This document shows, piece by piece, positions 20,402-29,246 of a stretch of DNA of 29,246 bases. The stretch lies in contig CAXKVV010001779.1 of assembly GCA_964058805.1 (NCBI GenBank), positions 1 to 29,246 of the forward strand, in the 5' to 3' direction. The notes beneath the pieces were generated by a model. The model was not told the origin of the DNA, ran no database searches, and worked only from the letters and a program-made list of their open reading frames with translations. Position numbers and translations under genes: made by a program. Position 1 is the stretch's first letter. Each line of letters begins with the position of its first letter. The stretch is from Schoenoplectus triqueter (lineage: Eukaryota > Streptophyta > Magnoliopsida > Poales > Cyperaceae).

Positions 20402-22080
20402 TCACCACATGGAAGGTATATAGACCTGTTCTTTTAAATTCATAGCAGCACTTTCCGTCGGAAACCCTCTTATGGCCCCATTTGTCCATTGTGAAATGAT
20501 CCCAGCAGCAACTGCAAACCGCAATTGCCTTTCCAGCAAGTCCTGGTTCTTATATAGCTCTGGCAAAACCAACAACTTTCGCATTATTGCAGCTACCATT
20601 GCATCTCCAGATCCTGAACGATCACATGTAGTATGGGCAACAAGCACATCCTCCGTACCAATCACAAACCCATCAAACTCTTGTGTGTAGTAATGAATCC
20701 TTAAAGTGCCATGTGTCACTATCAGAAGCTTTATTCCATCATGCCAGAGTGGTGCCAGATCATCCTTGGTGTAGTGATAGTAGTCACGGTTGTAGGTTTT
20801 TGTCAGTTCAGGTGTCTCAGAGTAGTATTGAGGCGGGACGGTTCGTTTTCTGACAAAGTATGGCTCATTTAACAGGAACTCAAGCTCGTGCCGTGAGACC
20901 TCAATTATGTCTGCTTCGAGCCATGCCGGCATGATGAGATCTAAAGTCTCCTTCCGAGATTTCAAGAGAGGTACTGGAAGGTTTGGATCGAAGAATATAT
21001 CACCTCCAAAACTTTTTGATATGTTGATGGCCTTGAAAAGTGCTGACTTCATTGCAGGAGTTAGCAGAGCCTCTGAGTTGAAATGGAACATTTTGGCCTA
21101 CAAGTTTTGAGGAGAGAAAAATATATATAACAGAATAAGACAATTTGAACTAAGAAGACAAAAATCACAACAGCTCTCAAGAGAAGGCAGATTAGTTGCT
21201 TGACTAAAACCTTACTAGAAGTTAAACATAGATAAAAGGAATATGTTTCTCTGATTCTCTCTGATCTCTTCAATTCTCAGTTACTAAACCAGGCACTAAG
21301 GAATTAATAAAAAAGAAGTTTATAATTTCTTTCATTTATTTTTCCAGAAATAAAGACAAGCTCTATTAAGCTAGGATCATAGCAAAGTATTAGCGCTCTT
21401 GACAAAAACAAAAAGGGGGAAACAATTAAAATTTTGTGAAAGCATACCTCTTTTAACACATCAACGTTGATATCAGATTCGACAAATGAATCTTCTGCAG
21501 ATTTCTTCACGGTCTCAGCAACCAATTTTTTCCCCATCCCATCCTTTCTGTCTCTGAACTCAAGCTTCATATACGAAGCTCCACTCTTTGCCTCCTCTGT
21601 GAACTCCACAGCTCTCAACTGAACCTTCTCCGTGTATAATTCGTACAACAAATCGATCCCAAGGTCGTCATATCCAAGCTTCCCCATAAACTCAGCTCGA
21701 CCGCCTAGTCTGACATGCGCCGCAGCTACATTGTTCGAAGGTCCACCAGGCGCACGCGCGAAATCAGGTGGGTCCCACTGCACCATCTTCCAGTCGCTGT
21801 ACTGGTCGGGGTCCATCTCCCAATCCGAAACCCGCACGCCCGGGACGAATTCTCTTTGCGCTGCGCCGAAGAAGCAAGCAAGAGGAGGCTCTTCGTAAGT
21901 CGGTTGTTTCATTGGGCCAAATTTCGTAACGGGAAGGGATGAACTGGAGGCGGCAGTTGCCAGACGGTTTGGTTTCGTCTTTATGGAGAGAGGTGCATGG
22001 TGCATTAGAAAGGGCTCATGGTTGGGAAGAAAGGGGATTGGTTTGACAGGGAGAGGATGGAGAAAACACGGCGAGGCCAT
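20402..22080 (-). CDS. FLN1: Fructokinase-like protein 1, plastid (pfkB family), two exons
   Basis: FLN1 (PAP6) is a pfkB-fold subunit of the plastid-encoded RNA polymerase complex, required for plastid transcription rather than sugar phosphorylation. Exon 1 is 22080-21448 (211 codons) and exon 2 is 21097-20402; GAG|GTATGC and TTGTAG|GCC splice in phase 0 to give DVLKEAKMFHFNS and 442 aa, near the family length. Residues 1-50 are rich in Ser, Ala and basic residues with few acidic ones, as in a chloroplast transit peptide. The first pfkB signature is APGGPSNNVAAAHVRLGG (110-127). FFDPNLP follows, and the anion-hole/catalytic motif is GSGD (373-376, usually GAGD). The C-terminus GFPTESAAMNLKEQVYIPSM(W) is typical of FLN1. 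Position 69-70 is Cys-Phe where Arabidopsis FLN1 has a Cys-Cys pair. Family and orthology are secure; catalysis is not claimed. Confidence 0.95.
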
Positions 22081-23520
22081 GGCCGCGACGCCTCTATGGC
22101 GAATTGGCTGTCTGTGTGCTTCTCCCCGTAGCTCTCCTGCTCTTATCTCTTGTGTGGTTGTGTGCCGAGTTTGGTGGGTTTTAGTATTGCGAATTTGAGC
22201 CCGACAAAGGGTTTATCATCTCAAGTTCCAGACTCCAAGACCAGGAGGGCTGCAGGGCGATCAAAATCAGATTATGGTGTACTTAGAGTCGGAATAATTC
22301 GTATAAATATTGATTTTCAATTTTTTTTATATGAATCGGAATTTTGTAGTTTTTTTTTTCTAAGAAGGGTTGAATACATTCTCTCTTATCGTAAAAAAAT
22401 GATAACTGACTAATAAATGTTTATATTTTAAAGCAATTGCTGATGTTATTTACTTAAACTATAAGTTTACATTATTTTAAATAATTTAAAGAAAGTTCGG
22501 TTTAGTAAATAGTAAATTTACTACAAATTTACATAAAAATCGACTTAAAAAGATTAAGAGAGAATTCACAAACTAAGTCCAACACTATTGATATGCTATG
22601 AGAATTCAGTCAAACATCAATTACCAAAAAAATAATTGATTTAAAACAATCTATCACAATCTTCAACAAAAAAATACAACTTTGTAGAGAAGAATGGAAT
22701 GCGAAATATAAAAGATATAAGTGTAGAATTTTAGAAAAGACAAAATATGTTAACATAATTTGATTATAAAACCTACTTTTTCGTGTCTCGTTCCACTAAC
22801 GTGACGCCACTTTCAAAAATATTTTATAATTAAAAGTTTTAGCTTATTTATAAAAATAAGTACACGAAGATTAAAAATAATCTAAAAATAACTATAAAAA
22901 TGAGCACTCAAGACTAAAAAAATTCAACTCAATGCTGCAGAAAAATTGAGCCAAAATTCAAAAATAGAAGCTAAAACAAAGCTCTGAAGATTATAAGAAG
23001 TTTTCACTAATTTGGTTAATTCAAAATCTTAATTTTTTTGTGTTTACAAGAAAATAATGTAAAGGCTTTTCGAGGGTTCTGATTGAGTGCTCATATTGCT
23101 GGAAATTATGAAATATTGATTAGATTGAGCAAAAGCTTGTTTAGCAATCTTGATCATGAGCACTTATTTTCCTTCAAGCATTCCTAGGATCCCACACAAA
23201 TATTTTAAAGAAATTTGTTACATTCAAATATATTTTGTAAAATAACAAAGACAAAAAAATTGTTAAGTACAACAAATGTAATCTATATTATTTTATTTTG
23301 ACACACAAAATATTTTTTTAAATTTATTTATAACAATCAATAAAATAAGAAATTGATATTTTAAATTATTCACATCATTGCGTTTTTTTTTGCTAATTCG
23401 ATGCCAAACAATATTAATTATTTACATGTGCGTGGAAAATTTGACATACTCATATAAGTCATATCGGATGGTTTTATTTTGAAAATTTAGTTATAAAATT
23501 TGATTAAAAGATGGCAACGG
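22081..23520. other. FLN1 upstream region and AT-rich intergenic DNA
   Basis: 22081-22290 is GC-richer and should contain the FLN1 leader and core promoter on the minus strand; I cannot fix a TATA box. From about 22300 to 23520 the DNA is strongly AT-rich, with no gene, RNA or transposon end that I can support. Confidence 0.45.
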
Positions 23521-23549
23521 CATTATCGAAATTTTGATGAAATATTTGT

Positions 23550-23838
23550 CAACTATTATAAATAAAAAAACCATTTCTAGAGCGGAGAAAAAACAATGTC
23601 AGAAACGTTCAAAAAACTTTAAAAACGGTTTCCATACATAATCATTTCTACAAGTAACCTTTGAAAAAAAAATCATTAGAAATAATTTTTAGTTAATAAT
23701 CGTTTCTAAAGGTCTACTCAATCATTGAGACCTTTAGAAACATTTGTTATTTTCTTTAGCAATTCCCTACATTATAAACAGTTGTACAATCATTTTTAAT
23801 GTACTTGAAAAACTATTTATATTTTTTTTATGGTAGTG
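23550..23838 (-). mobile_element. CACTA-type transposon terminus remnant
   Basis: On the minus strand this segment starts CACTACCATAAAAAAAATAT, a CACTA-type end. Inside it are repeated TTTCTAAA- and CATTTCTACAAGTAACC-like subterminal strings typical of En/Spm-like elements. TTTCTAAAGGTCT and AGACCTTTAGAAA (about 23710-23747) form a perfect 13-bp stem. The opposite terminus was not found, so the element is truncated or only one end remains. Confidence 0.5.
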
Positions 23839-23984
23839 AATGATAAACAATTTTAACCCCACATCTGAAGTATTTTTTTAATTTTTTATATTTACATCAG
23901 AAATGATATTCCATATATATATGAACCTCATATTGCATCTGAAGAATGGGGGGACATCAATGAGATATTTTTTGGCCCGTTAAT

Positions 23985-23997
23985 TGGGGGGGGGGGT
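23985..23997. repeat. Poly-G run
   Basis: Ten or more consecutive G within AT-rich DNA, close to the left arm of the next foldback. Its length may be uncertain, since such runs are error-prone in sequencing. Confidence 0.8.
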
Positions 23998-24053
23998 TGA
24001 AAATTGGAGATTTTATGTAATTTCAATGTTCAAATGTATCAAATTTTATGGGC

Positions 24054-24303
24054 GTCAATTTGAACTCATTGGAAGTGGGGGAGATTCAAAACACTTTGAA
24101 CTAAAAAAAATGGTTCAAAACCTTCTAGGATCATTGATTTTTACATCGAGATTCGTACTTTTAAAAAATCTAAGTTTAAAATTCATACTTTCAATAATCA
24201 TTACGAATCTCGATGCAAAAGCAACGGTTATAAAAAAAATTTAACCAATTTTTTAGTTCAAAGTGATTTGAACCTCCCCCACCTCCGAACTCATTCACCT
24301 AAG
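24054..24303. mobile_element. Foldback MITE-like element C
   Basis: The left arm (TTTGAACTCATTGGAAGTGGGGGAGATTC, ACTTTGAACTAAAAAA, then CATCGAGATTCGTA) matches the reverse complement of the right arm (GAGTTCGGAGGTGGGGGAGGTTC, CACTTTGAACTAAAAAA, GCATCGAGATTCGTAATGATT). The arms are about 100 bp with an AT-rich loop near 24170. It has no coding capacity. The open frame 23984-24244 crosses it and is not a gene. Confidence 0.8.
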
Positions 24304-24990
24304 TTACCTTAACTCCGCCTCTGAATCAATTAACCATGACATAATTAATCTTCAATGAATATTCGATTTAAACAAATTAATCATAGTGAAATATGTTTGA
24401 TCTGGTCATGCTCCATCCAATTTGAACCGAATATTAAAAAAAATTAATACATATCCAATCCGATTACAAATTGACTCTTGAAAATAATTATCATCCTCGA
24501 TATATCTTAATTTATGAAAGCACTTTAGTACTACTCTTAAAAGAAAGAGTGAATTTACAATAGAGTTGTTATTCTACAAAAAATTGCATTAGAAGTAATT
24601 ATAATTGTTCATTTCCATCAGTAATTCATGTTGATTAAGATGGTTGGTGAAATTACTTAAAACTATTGGGTCGATTTAAACGTGGAATCTTAATTACTTG
24701 ATGAAACTTTATCTATTTCTTGAATGACAATTTACATTTCAAATTGGTAAATTTATAAATTATTCAGTACAAACCATTCACATTTCAAATCTATAAATTA
24801 TTCATGATAGACCTTTGAAGTCCTAGGTTGTTGGTATTGAAAGGTCAAGATATTACAAGAATGTAAAGAATCTAAGGTAGAAATGTATAAACTAATTTGG
24901 GGCTTAATGTTCAAGTGTAATAGCAGTGGAATACGATTTAAATCAATTCAATTCTCACAAAAATATAACTATCAAAGAAATGTGAGAAAA
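24304..24990. other. AT-rich intergenic DNA with a short direct repeat
   Basis: No gene is seen. ACATTTCAAAT...TATAAATTATTCA occurs near 24732 and again near 24780, a tandem duplication with a period of about 48 bases. Confidence 0.5.
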
Positions 24991-25169
24991 AAAGTAAAGA
25001 TAAAGCAAGAACACAAGATGTAACGTAGTTCGGCTTTAACAATGTCTACGTCTCCGGGACCCTCAATCTCTAACAATTGAGGTTGACCCGATATATTTAA
25101 AAAATGTTTTTTACACTTGTAGAACTTGGTCCCTTACAAAAATGGGCTGCCAAGCCTATCGGTAACAAG

Positions 25170-25275
25170 AATGACAACACACTCAAAAGGTGAGTGACAA
25201 CACACTCAAAAGACGAGTGACAACACGCTAAAGAAATGTGAGTGACAACACACTCAAAAGAAGGTGAGCACTACA
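25170..25275. repeat. Minisatellite, four units of about 25-33 bp
   Basis: Four units share GTGACAACACACTCAAAAG or close variants, separated by GGTGA, ACGA, and AAATGTGA spacers; the last copies degrade to GAGCACTACAACTCAAG. No coding frame is associated. Confidence 0.85.
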
Positions 25276-25534
25276 ACTCAAGAAAATATTTTCAAGAAGA
25301 TCACGAAGGATCAAGTTGGGAGAATAGAGAGAAGCAAGATTGAGCTTGAACAAGGATTTGACTAATTGAGTGTTTTTAATCTCTTGAATTATCTCTCTCA
25401 CTTTGTATATGACTAGTAAGCTCTATGGAGTAATGATTTCGCTAGATAGATCAGATTTCATTTTCTATAAGTGAGAGATGTGATCCTTTTAAATAGATCT
25501 TCTGAAACAACTGAAGAAACTATTTTTCGGCCTG

Positions 25535-25814
25535 AACCGTTATAACGGTTTACGAATCGTTATAACGATTTAGAAAGAATAGCCGTTGGATCAACTGAGC
25601 TGAAATGTTATAACGATTTATCAAGTCGTTATATGTTTCATGAATCGTTGTAATGATTACAGAATTGTTATATGTTTCACAAATCGTTGTAACGATTACT
25701 GAATCGTTACATAACGATACACTCTGATTTCTTTTGGAATATATTTCTGCCTTAGAATATTTTTGAGTATTGAGATGAACCGTTATAACGATTACTGAAC
25801 CGTTATAACGATTC
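25535..25814. repeat. Cluster of CGTTATAACG palindromes
   Basis: Perfect 16-bp palindromes AACCGTTATAACGGTT (25535-25550) and AATCGTTATAACGATT (25555-25570) are followed by about seven degenerate relatives (near 25605, 25625, 25653, 25681, 25701, 25779 and 25795). Many carry AACGG or AACGATT half-sites. The open frame 25550-25816 on the minus strand (repeats of NRYN and SVIVIT) is a by-product. Confidence 0.85.
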
Positions 25815-25999
25815 ACTGGGCAAAAACATTTTTCTTGTTGTTTAAGCTCAATTTATCTTGACCAATTCAACCCAGTTTGAGTCTAACTAAACCTAAGCCT
25901 AATGCAGTCTTGATTAAGCTTTTATATCCCAGTACTAGTCTTGGTTCTTGTGCACTAGTCCATTTGCATGTTAATCCCTGCACAAAACTCAAACAAGGC

Positions 26000-26442
26000 A
26001 AATTGTAAAATTCAAGATTATTTTACAAATCGACAAAAAAAAAGATGTTAAGTGTAACAATTCAGTACAAAGTCAATTGGAGTAAATAACGAAGGAATAC
26101 AAGTAATTTTAACGGATTCACTTTTTTTTTTTGCACTTGACTTCATATCAAATGAAATTGAAATTATCAAATTCAGCACATAAAACACATAACTTATGAT
26201 AATAAATAAAATTTAAATAATCAAACTCAGCATATAAAAACATAACTTATACAATAGATCAATTTGAGCGATTTGGATTCATCGTGTTGATAAGCTTAAG
26301 CTTGAGTATGAGCATCACAATAAAAACTATTCTCAAAATCGCAAAATTAACTAACAATTTGTTCCGAAATTTCCAACCAAAAAAATTTATAAAATAATTC
26401 CCTCCATTTATTTTAAATATAGAATCGCTGAAGCCCGGAGCC
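26000..26442. other. AT-rich DNA with a 50-bp direct repeat
   Basis: ATCAAATTCAGCACATAAAA...CATAACTTATGATA (about 26167) recurs as ATCAAACTCAGCATATAAAA...CATAACTTATACAATA (about 26219). No gene is seen. Confidence 0.5.
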
Positions 26443-26726
26443 ACAGCGCGAGATTTTACATTTTGCTACCGCCAGCTGTTGCGATCCTATCACCCGAGGC
26501 CGAGGCAAAGCTTCCTGATTCATCATCGAATTAATGATTATATGATTAAATCCCAATCGGACGGTTTAAAATTATTGATGCGCTCGCATCAAGAAAGACT
26601 CGAAGATTTTCAGTCTTTTGTCTCCGTTTTGATATTGATATCCAGCCCCATACGATACCACCCGCTCTCATCGCCCCCCGCATCTGCTCAGAACTCACGA
26701 ACAAAAGCGAGAGAGCTCGTGAGAAA
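26443..26726 (+). promoter_or_regulatory. Probable core promoter and leader of the RING1 gene
   Basis: The composition shifts from AT-rich to GC- and CT-rich here, just before the RING1 start codon. An AT-rich TTTAAATATAG at about 26412 could serve as a TATA element. Short upstream ATGs (for example near 26534, closed by TGA after two codons) could form upstream ORFs if the leader is that long. Confidence 0.4.
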
Positions 26727-29246
26727 ATGCCAGCGCAGAAGCGGTCGGCTCCGACTCCACCGTCGCCCCAGCCTCCTTCCGACCAGTCGCCGGATCTCGT
26801 CCCGGACGGGAGCGACGAGGATAAAGGGGGAGACGACGAAGTAAAAGAAGAGACAGCCAATGGAGAGAAAGAGAGCGAAGAAGAGAGAGTAGAGGGAGGA
26901 GAAGAGGAGGAAGCGAAAGAAGAGAAAGAGGACGAAAGCAAGCCGAAAGTTACTTCTCCAGATCCTCAAGTTAAACGGGAAGGTTTGTTTCTTTTCTCCA
27001 CTTTCAAGTGCAAATTTTCCCCTGTAATCAGTGTATCGTGGATTTCTCAGTTTTCTTCTTTTTGTTTGTCTTGCATCATAGATTCTGACTCCGAGGTAAA
27101 TAGCGACTCTAATGGCACTGGCGAGGAAGACGAGTATGTACCACCTGTACCCTCTCTTAATCTCTTCTCTCTGTCTGTGCTAGCTTGTGCAGTTGTGCGC
27201 TTCTTCTCTCGTTGTGTACATGTCCACTACATGTAGATGAGAAGGGGAAAGATGGAAGATTTCTACCGAAATACTTTCTTATACAGCCTTAGCGTAGCTT
27301 GTTTTGCCTCAGCTTGTTGTTACTGTACATGTTAGGTGCTTTTGAAGAGGCAATTATGTTGATTTGTCTAGCCTGTTATTGACTAGATGTTAACAAACTT
27401 TTTGGTCTTTCAGTGAGTTTACTAGCTGTTTAGTTGCACCATAACAGGTAGTATGTTAGTCCGTGGTCTGATCAGTTGCGGAGGTTACGTAACCTCAAAT
27501 TAGCTAAAATATTTGACACCATCTTTCTGCAATTAGTTCTGGTTTCTGGCATAAGTTTATTTTTTTGTCCATTTTATGTTTCCATGATTCAGATCTAAAT
27601 AAAACAAATGTACAAATACCACCTTATTTTCTATCTGTATGATACACCATGTCAGTACAGGTATGTTACCTTCATGATCTGGTACATCAACATGTTGGCT
27701 TTTATATCAGTTCAGTTAAGTGCCGTGAAAATTTCTTATGTAGTGCGTGATATACAACATTGCAGGTTTATAGTTGTGAAACTAGCTGAAATTCGAAAAG
27801 AAGTACAGTGCCCAATCTGCTTAGGTATGCTATTAAAGAGACCGTGTTCATCAGTTAATTATTTTTCTCTTACTTATCTTTGTATTAGTATATGTAAAAT
27901 TGCTTAATATTTTTGTCTCGTGCAGTCAACTGCAGTGTTTGTTTGTTATTATTACTATCTACTTATATCCATCTGCTCTTTTAATCTTTGAATTAACTTC
28001 TATTGTTTTGTTATGCACAGAACATTACTACTGAGAACTTAACGTATAGTGCGTAGCTTTACTCTTTTTCCACTTCATGGTGTTGCTTTTATAAGAGTAT
28101 AACGTAGTAACACCAATAATCTAAGATTGCTAAGTGCTCATGTATTATTTCTAGGCATAATAAGAAAGACAAGGACAGTGATGGAGTGCCTCCACCGGTT
28201 TTGTAGGGATTGTATCAACAAATCAATGCGTCTCAGGTATGGTATTGCAATTTCTACCATCAATTATACCATTTATTGTTATTTTGGTTCCAGCTATATC
28301 TGTGTGCCCTTTTCCATCTCCATTCTCATGGTAATTTACCTCCTTTTAGCATTGTATCAGTAAGCAGAAAGCAAAACATCATTACATAATATATTTTAAG
28401 CAAAACTAAGGTTAGTGTAGTGATATTGATTTTTTATTTTTCTGAAAAATTGGCAAAGGATAGCACCTGTTCCCGTTTATCAACATATATACCATTTCAC
28501 AGCCATTTCACACCTGTTCCCGTTTAAATGTAGTGTCTGTACTTTTCAAAAATACTAGAGAAAACTTTGTTTTAGCTTCTAATTGTTGGGTCTAAAAAGA
28601 TTTTTTAGTTATTTTTCTTTTTTCAAAATCTCAGCAATAATGAATGCCCAGCATGCCGCACTCACTGCGCGAGCCGCCGTTCTCTCAGGGATGACCCAAA
28701 TTTTGATGCTTTGATTTCAGCTCTCTATCCAGATATTGATAAGTATGAGGAAGAGGTAATATGATAACAGCTATTTTGTTTTTCTATCAGAATGTATCTT
28801 TCTCTTATATTGGTGTTGGCACCTGATACTGATGTTTTCTTTTTAATGCCACTTAAAGCAGGAACTAGCTTTCAGCGAAGAAGAGAAGACCCGCAACAAG
28901 AAGGTTTCAACTTTTGTTTTCCTTCAGAATAGATGATTAAATACAGAATGTCTATGGGTTTGGGTAATGGAAAGCTAAAAAAATTAATTGGTGGGCATCT
29001 TGTTAAGGATAGTTTTTTAAGAAATTTTTTATCAGGATATAATGTAACTTACAGGTCATAACATAATTTTAGAATTTTAAGACATATTTTAGTCTTAGTA
29101 GCAATCTTAAAGCCAAAGGCAATTGGCCATTTTACATCTTGTGGTTTTGACAAAGATTCTATTTTCTTTGAAGATCCAAGCATCTATTGCGGAAACATTC
29201 AGACGGCAGACAGAGGCGCTTGGCAAGAGGAAATCAGTAGTGAGAG
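26727..29246 (+). CDS. RING1: RING1-type PRC1 E3 ubiquitin ligase, first seven exons (3' end outside window)
   Basis: Plant RING1A/RING1B proteins are the catalytic RING subunits of Polycomb repressive complex 1, which monoubiquitinates histone H2A in the nucleus. Exons: 26727-26982, 27082-27133, 27766-27824, 28155-28236, 28635-28755, 28862-28903 and 29174-29246+. All joins are GT-AG and keep the frame. Residues 1-85 are Pro-rich, then strongly Glu/Asp-rich. The RING finger has all C3HC4 ligands: C118, C121 (CPIC), C134, H136, C139, C142 ([10 protein letters not shown]), C154 and C157 (CPAC). [20 protein letters not shown] and the IQASIA segment after the RING match plant RING1 closely. The C-terminal RAWUL domain lies beyond the window. 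The start chosen is the first ATG in frame with the acidic segment. A or B type cannot be decided. Confidence 0.95.
28464..28526 (+). repeat. 16-bp direct repeat in RING1 intron 4
   Basis: CACCTGTTCCCGTTTA occurs at 28464-28479 and 28511-28526, 47 bases apart, in the intron between the two halves of the RING finger. The intervening bases include a second partial duplication (CATTTCACA, CATTTCACAC). Confidence 0.85.

Larger units (their letters stand above)
24990..26000. mobile_element. Dispersed-repeat fragment, LTR-like, family uncertain
   Basis: AACACAAGATGTAACGTAGT followed by TCGGCTTTAACAATGTCTAC and GTCTCCGGGACC resembles a phrase (TTTAACGTGGTTCGG...GCCTACGTC) that recurs in many plant dispersed repeats, as I remember it. 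The segment contains a minisatellite (25170-25275) and a palindrome cluster (25535-25814). I see neither termini nor coding domains, so its limits are approximate. Confidence 0.4.

Noticed and set aside
21304..21447. Continuation of FLN1 exon 1 past VLKE to a downstream stop
   Set aside because: GAG|GTATGC is a good donor, the added residues are hydrophobic and unlike the family, and joining to 21097 restores the conserved pfkB sequence in frame.
25170..25275. Possible CRISPR-like array because of repeated units
   Set aside because: Units are short, variable in spacing and abut each other in a tandem minisatellite. The host is a plant nucleus with no cas genes.
25550..25816. Minus-strand open frame of 88 codons with repeated short strings
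   Set aside because: It is made of the CGTTATAACG palindrome cluster read in frame, not a conserved protein.
26546..26969. Minus-strand Ser-, Phe- and Leu-rich open frames opposite RING1 exon 1
   Set aside because: They mirror the Glu/Lys-rich acidic segment of RING1; the sense strand continues into conserved RING exons.
1..29246. tRNA, rRNA or snoRNA genes
   Set aside because: No cloverleaf with A and B boxes and no rRNA segment was seen. The tRNA-like strings at 7000 and 9980 are retroelement primer binding sites.

Overview
The window is nuclear DNA of a flowering plant, most likely a eudicot. Genes are split by GT-AG introns, the intergenic DNA is very AT-rich, and the genes are plant families: an ERF repressor-type factor, a FRIGIDA-ESSENTIAL 1-like protein, the plastid protein FLN1 and a plant RING1. 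Long stretches between them are transposon debris. The species cannot be named from the sequence.

Layout. 1-416 (-): 5' part of an AP2/ERF gene of the group VIII (ERF9/ERF11-like) type, with a TATA box at 516-523 and about 0.9 kb of promoter-like DNA. 1389-10660: a degraded Ty1/copia block on the minus strand. It holds a rearranged LTR (1389-1920), protease/integrase/RT/RNase H remnants (about 3140-6240), two tRNA-iMet-type primer binding sites (7000-7012, 9980-9992) and a fuller LTR (9995-10660). Two abutting foldback elements sit in it (2292-2700, 2714-3131), as does a 2 kb low-complexity zone in which a TIR-bounded element filled with TAA-type repeat lies inside a TATAA-type array. 10661-14181: no convincing gene. 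14182-16191 (-): four-exon FES1-like gene whose spliced model gives 426 aa and no CCCH finger. 16490-19318: repeats, including an inverted-repeat element with five hairpins and a probable hAT-type element. 20402-22080 (-): two-exon FLN1 gene (442 aa). 22200-26440: repeats only (CACTA-like terminus, foldback element, minisatellite, palindrome cluster). 26727-29246+ (+): first seven exons of a RING1-type PRC1 E3 ligase gene, cut by the window edge.

The genes do not form a functional unit. ERF repressors, FES1 and RING1 all act in nuclear gene regulation, while FLN1 belongs to the plastid-encoded RNA polymerase complex. I found no clearly new biochemical system. The most interesting items are structural: an LTR whose outer segment is inverted in place, microsatellite DNA packaged inside a transposon nested in another microsatellite, two different foldbacks sharing one TA tract, clusters of short palindromes, a FES1-like protein without its zinc finger, and an FLN1 lacking the second cysteine of its redox pair.
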